Source: Cliona cf. orientalis (Eukaryota; Porifera; Demospongiae; Clionaida; Clionaidae). Taken from it: a stretch of DNA of 64,000 bases. A model generated the notes under the pieces. The model had not been told where the DNA came from, did not search any database, and was given only the letters and a program-made list of their open reading frames with translations. The number at the start of each line of letters is the position of its first letter. The stretch's first letter is position 1. This document shows positions 62,647-64,000 of the stretch, piece after piece. The translations under genes were made by a program, and so were the position numbers. The DNA lies in assembly GCA_963930775.1 (NCBI GenBank), contig OZ005689.1:558001-622000 (forward strand), read 5' to 3'.

Positions 62647-63109
62647 CAGTGGAACCCCTCTAAAGCAGACACCATTGGACCAAAAGTTTTGTCCGCTATA
62701 GCAAGGTGTCCTTAGCTCAGTAGTTGACCACACCCCTCCTACAATCGTGGCCACTTATGATAAAGCACTACTGGGGACAACGAAAAACACCGTATTGACG
62801 AGATCTGTCAACTGACAGCTCCTTAGTAAGAATGTGGTCATATTTAATTAGGCTTTACTGTAGTTACCGGTCACTGAAACCGACTGATTTAAATGGTGGG
62901 TAGCTATAGTCTAAATGTCCATTATGCAAGGTTGTTCACTACTATGCAGGCTTGAATGGGACCAAAATAAGCGTCTGTTAGCTATATGGAATAGTGGGGT
63001 GTCCGCTGATGAGGGTGTTTGAATATAGCTAGCTATTGAAGTCTATGAAAATACAATCAGGACATCCAGAATTGTCCGTTAATTATCTCGCAGGTGTGGG
63101 GTTCCACTG
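62647..63109. mobile_element. 463-bp TA-flanked element with CAGTGGAACCCC ends
   Basis: Inverted termini CAGTGGAACCCC at 62647 and its complement ending at 63109, with TA on each side (62645, 63110). The left end continues CTCTAAAGCAGACACC. The start CAGTGGAACC-CTCTAAAG-GACACC is the style of pogo/Tigger-like transposon ends. No transposase; non-autonomous. Confidence 0.8.
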
Positions 63110-63201
63110 TAGTAGCTATAGCCAGTGAAATTGCACAGAATAGAGCAAAACAATTATAATTCACTGTATGCTCCATGAAGTATCAATATTCTGACATTAT
63201 T

Positions 63202-64000
63202 TTATGCAACAGAAGCAAATTCTACTAAATCAGAAGCCGATATACAGTCTGTAGTGTATCCTCCCACCACCATCAGTTGGTTGTTAGGGAGGAGAGCTGC
63301 AATACAGTCCCATCGTGGTGTCCCCATGTGGGTAATGACCTCCCAGGAGTCAGTGATTGGGTTGTATATGTAAATGGCAGATGTAGGTTTCTTATCTGAA
63401 CTCATCCCACCAATTGCTAGTAGTCGACCGTGAATGGATACATAAGTGGTCTGTGTGACTGGTGGTGCGGCAACTTCCTCCCATACTCTAGCACCTCGAG
63501 CTAGATCTAGATCTAGATCTGTTCCTGAAACTGGCTAGTAACGGCTTGCGGGACTGGGTGAGGGGTTGTAAGGAACATGTGTACATATTACTTAATGTAG
63601 ACTCCCCCAGGATGTAAATTTGATCACCACAGACTGACGCTGGAGCTAACCACAGTGGTTGAGGTAGATTAGCAGCAGTGGACCATTGGAGAGTCTCAGT
63701 ATTCATCACTTCAACTGTTTGTAGTTTAGATTCATTCCGAGGCTTTCCCCTTCCTGCTATAATTATTAGAGTAGCTTCAGTGCAAAGTGCAGTCGTCCCA
63801 TACCGCTTTGTTGGCATGGGTGGGAATTCCTCAGTCCACTTCTTATCACTGCCCTCCCCAGTGAGACTGAACAGTTGGTTGGTAAGGACATCTCTATGAT
63901 CATGGCCACCAATAAGAGTGAGGAGATTGTTGATGATGACTGAGGGGCAACTGGAGGTGAGGCTGTCTGGAAGTCGAGACCAACTGGAGGTACTGACAGT
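63202..64000 (-). pseudogene. Kinase - coiled coil - Kelch gene (copy 6), 3' part, frameshifted
   Basis: Kelch region of another array member that enters from beyond the window end. Frame 1 runs from the window edge (TVSTSSWSRLPDSLTSSC) through FPPMPTKRYGTTALC to 63488. It ends after RNRSRSRSSSRC, where an AGATCT hexamer is present three times and shifts the frame by 16 nt compared with copy 5. The last blades continue open in another frame (GARVWEEVAAPPVTQTTYVS, then MSSDKKPTSAIYIY) to a TAA at 63202. The kinase and coiled-coil part lie outside the window. Probably inactivated, or produces a protein with a truncated propeller. Confidence 0.85.

Overview
The window looks like animal (metazoan) nuclear DNA, most likely from a sponge. 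The evidence is spliced genes for fibrillarin and a DYRK1-type kinase with GT-AG introns, a secreted astacin protease, secreted C2-domain proteins, a multicopy family of kinase-coiled coil-Kelch genes, and many small inverted-repeat transposons in AT-rich intergenic DNA. The sponge assignment rests on recognising the kinase-Kelch and beta-helix/multi-TM families and is an inference. No prokaryotic operon, rRNA, tRNA or CRISPR array was seen.

Layout. 0-7 kb: repeat-rich DNA with kinase relics, and an astacin-C2-C2 protease gene (minus, 2.75-4.49 kb) followed by a 194-bp triplicated repeat. 7.2-9.4 kb: first intact kinase-Kelch gene (minus). 10.5-16.9 kb: a PHD-finger fragment, a broken paralogue fragment (plus), and a large secreted beta-helix/multi-TM gene (minus) that carries two frameshifts. 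19.2-21.1 kb: a secreted FAD-dependent oxidoreductase (plus) with one 5'UTR intron. 22.1-24.7 kb: a small TA-flanked element, two relic exons of an ENPP-type phosphodiesterase, and a 5'-truncated Penelope-like retroelement beside or inside that relic. 25.6-27.2 kb: an old inverted copy of a kinase-Kelch 5' end, split by an 832-bp transposon. 27.5-30.7 kb: seven-exon fibrillarin gene (minus), head to head with a six-coding-exon DYRK1 gene (plus, 32.5-40.0 kb) across what is probably a bidirectional promoter. 41.4 kb: gypsy-type gag relic. 42.6-43.7 kb: a small secreted C2 protein gene.

44.8-64 kb is the most unusual part. It is an array of kinase-Kelch genes, all minus: three intact, one with a one-base frameshift, one running off the window end with a frameshift, and two relics. 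Plus-strand fragments of the last exon of the DYRK1 gene lie between them. The DNA upstream of four array genes (44.8, 48.9, 53.3 and 57.7 kb) also matches the last intron of the DYRK1 gene. The repeating unit is therefore kinase(-) / DYRK intron tail / DYRK last exon(+). This suggests that a kinase-Kelch gene once sat antisense in the last intron of a DYRK1 copy, and the composite was then amplified.

Functionally, fibrillarin and DYRK1 are housekeeping and signalling genes. The kinase-Kelch proteins are predicted to be cytoplasmic (no signal peptide or membrane segment), with an N-terminal kinase, a central coiled coil for oligomerisation and a C-terminal Kelch propeller for ligand or substrate binding. 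The astacin, C2, oxidoreductase and beta-helix proteins are all predicted to be secreted or on the cell surface.
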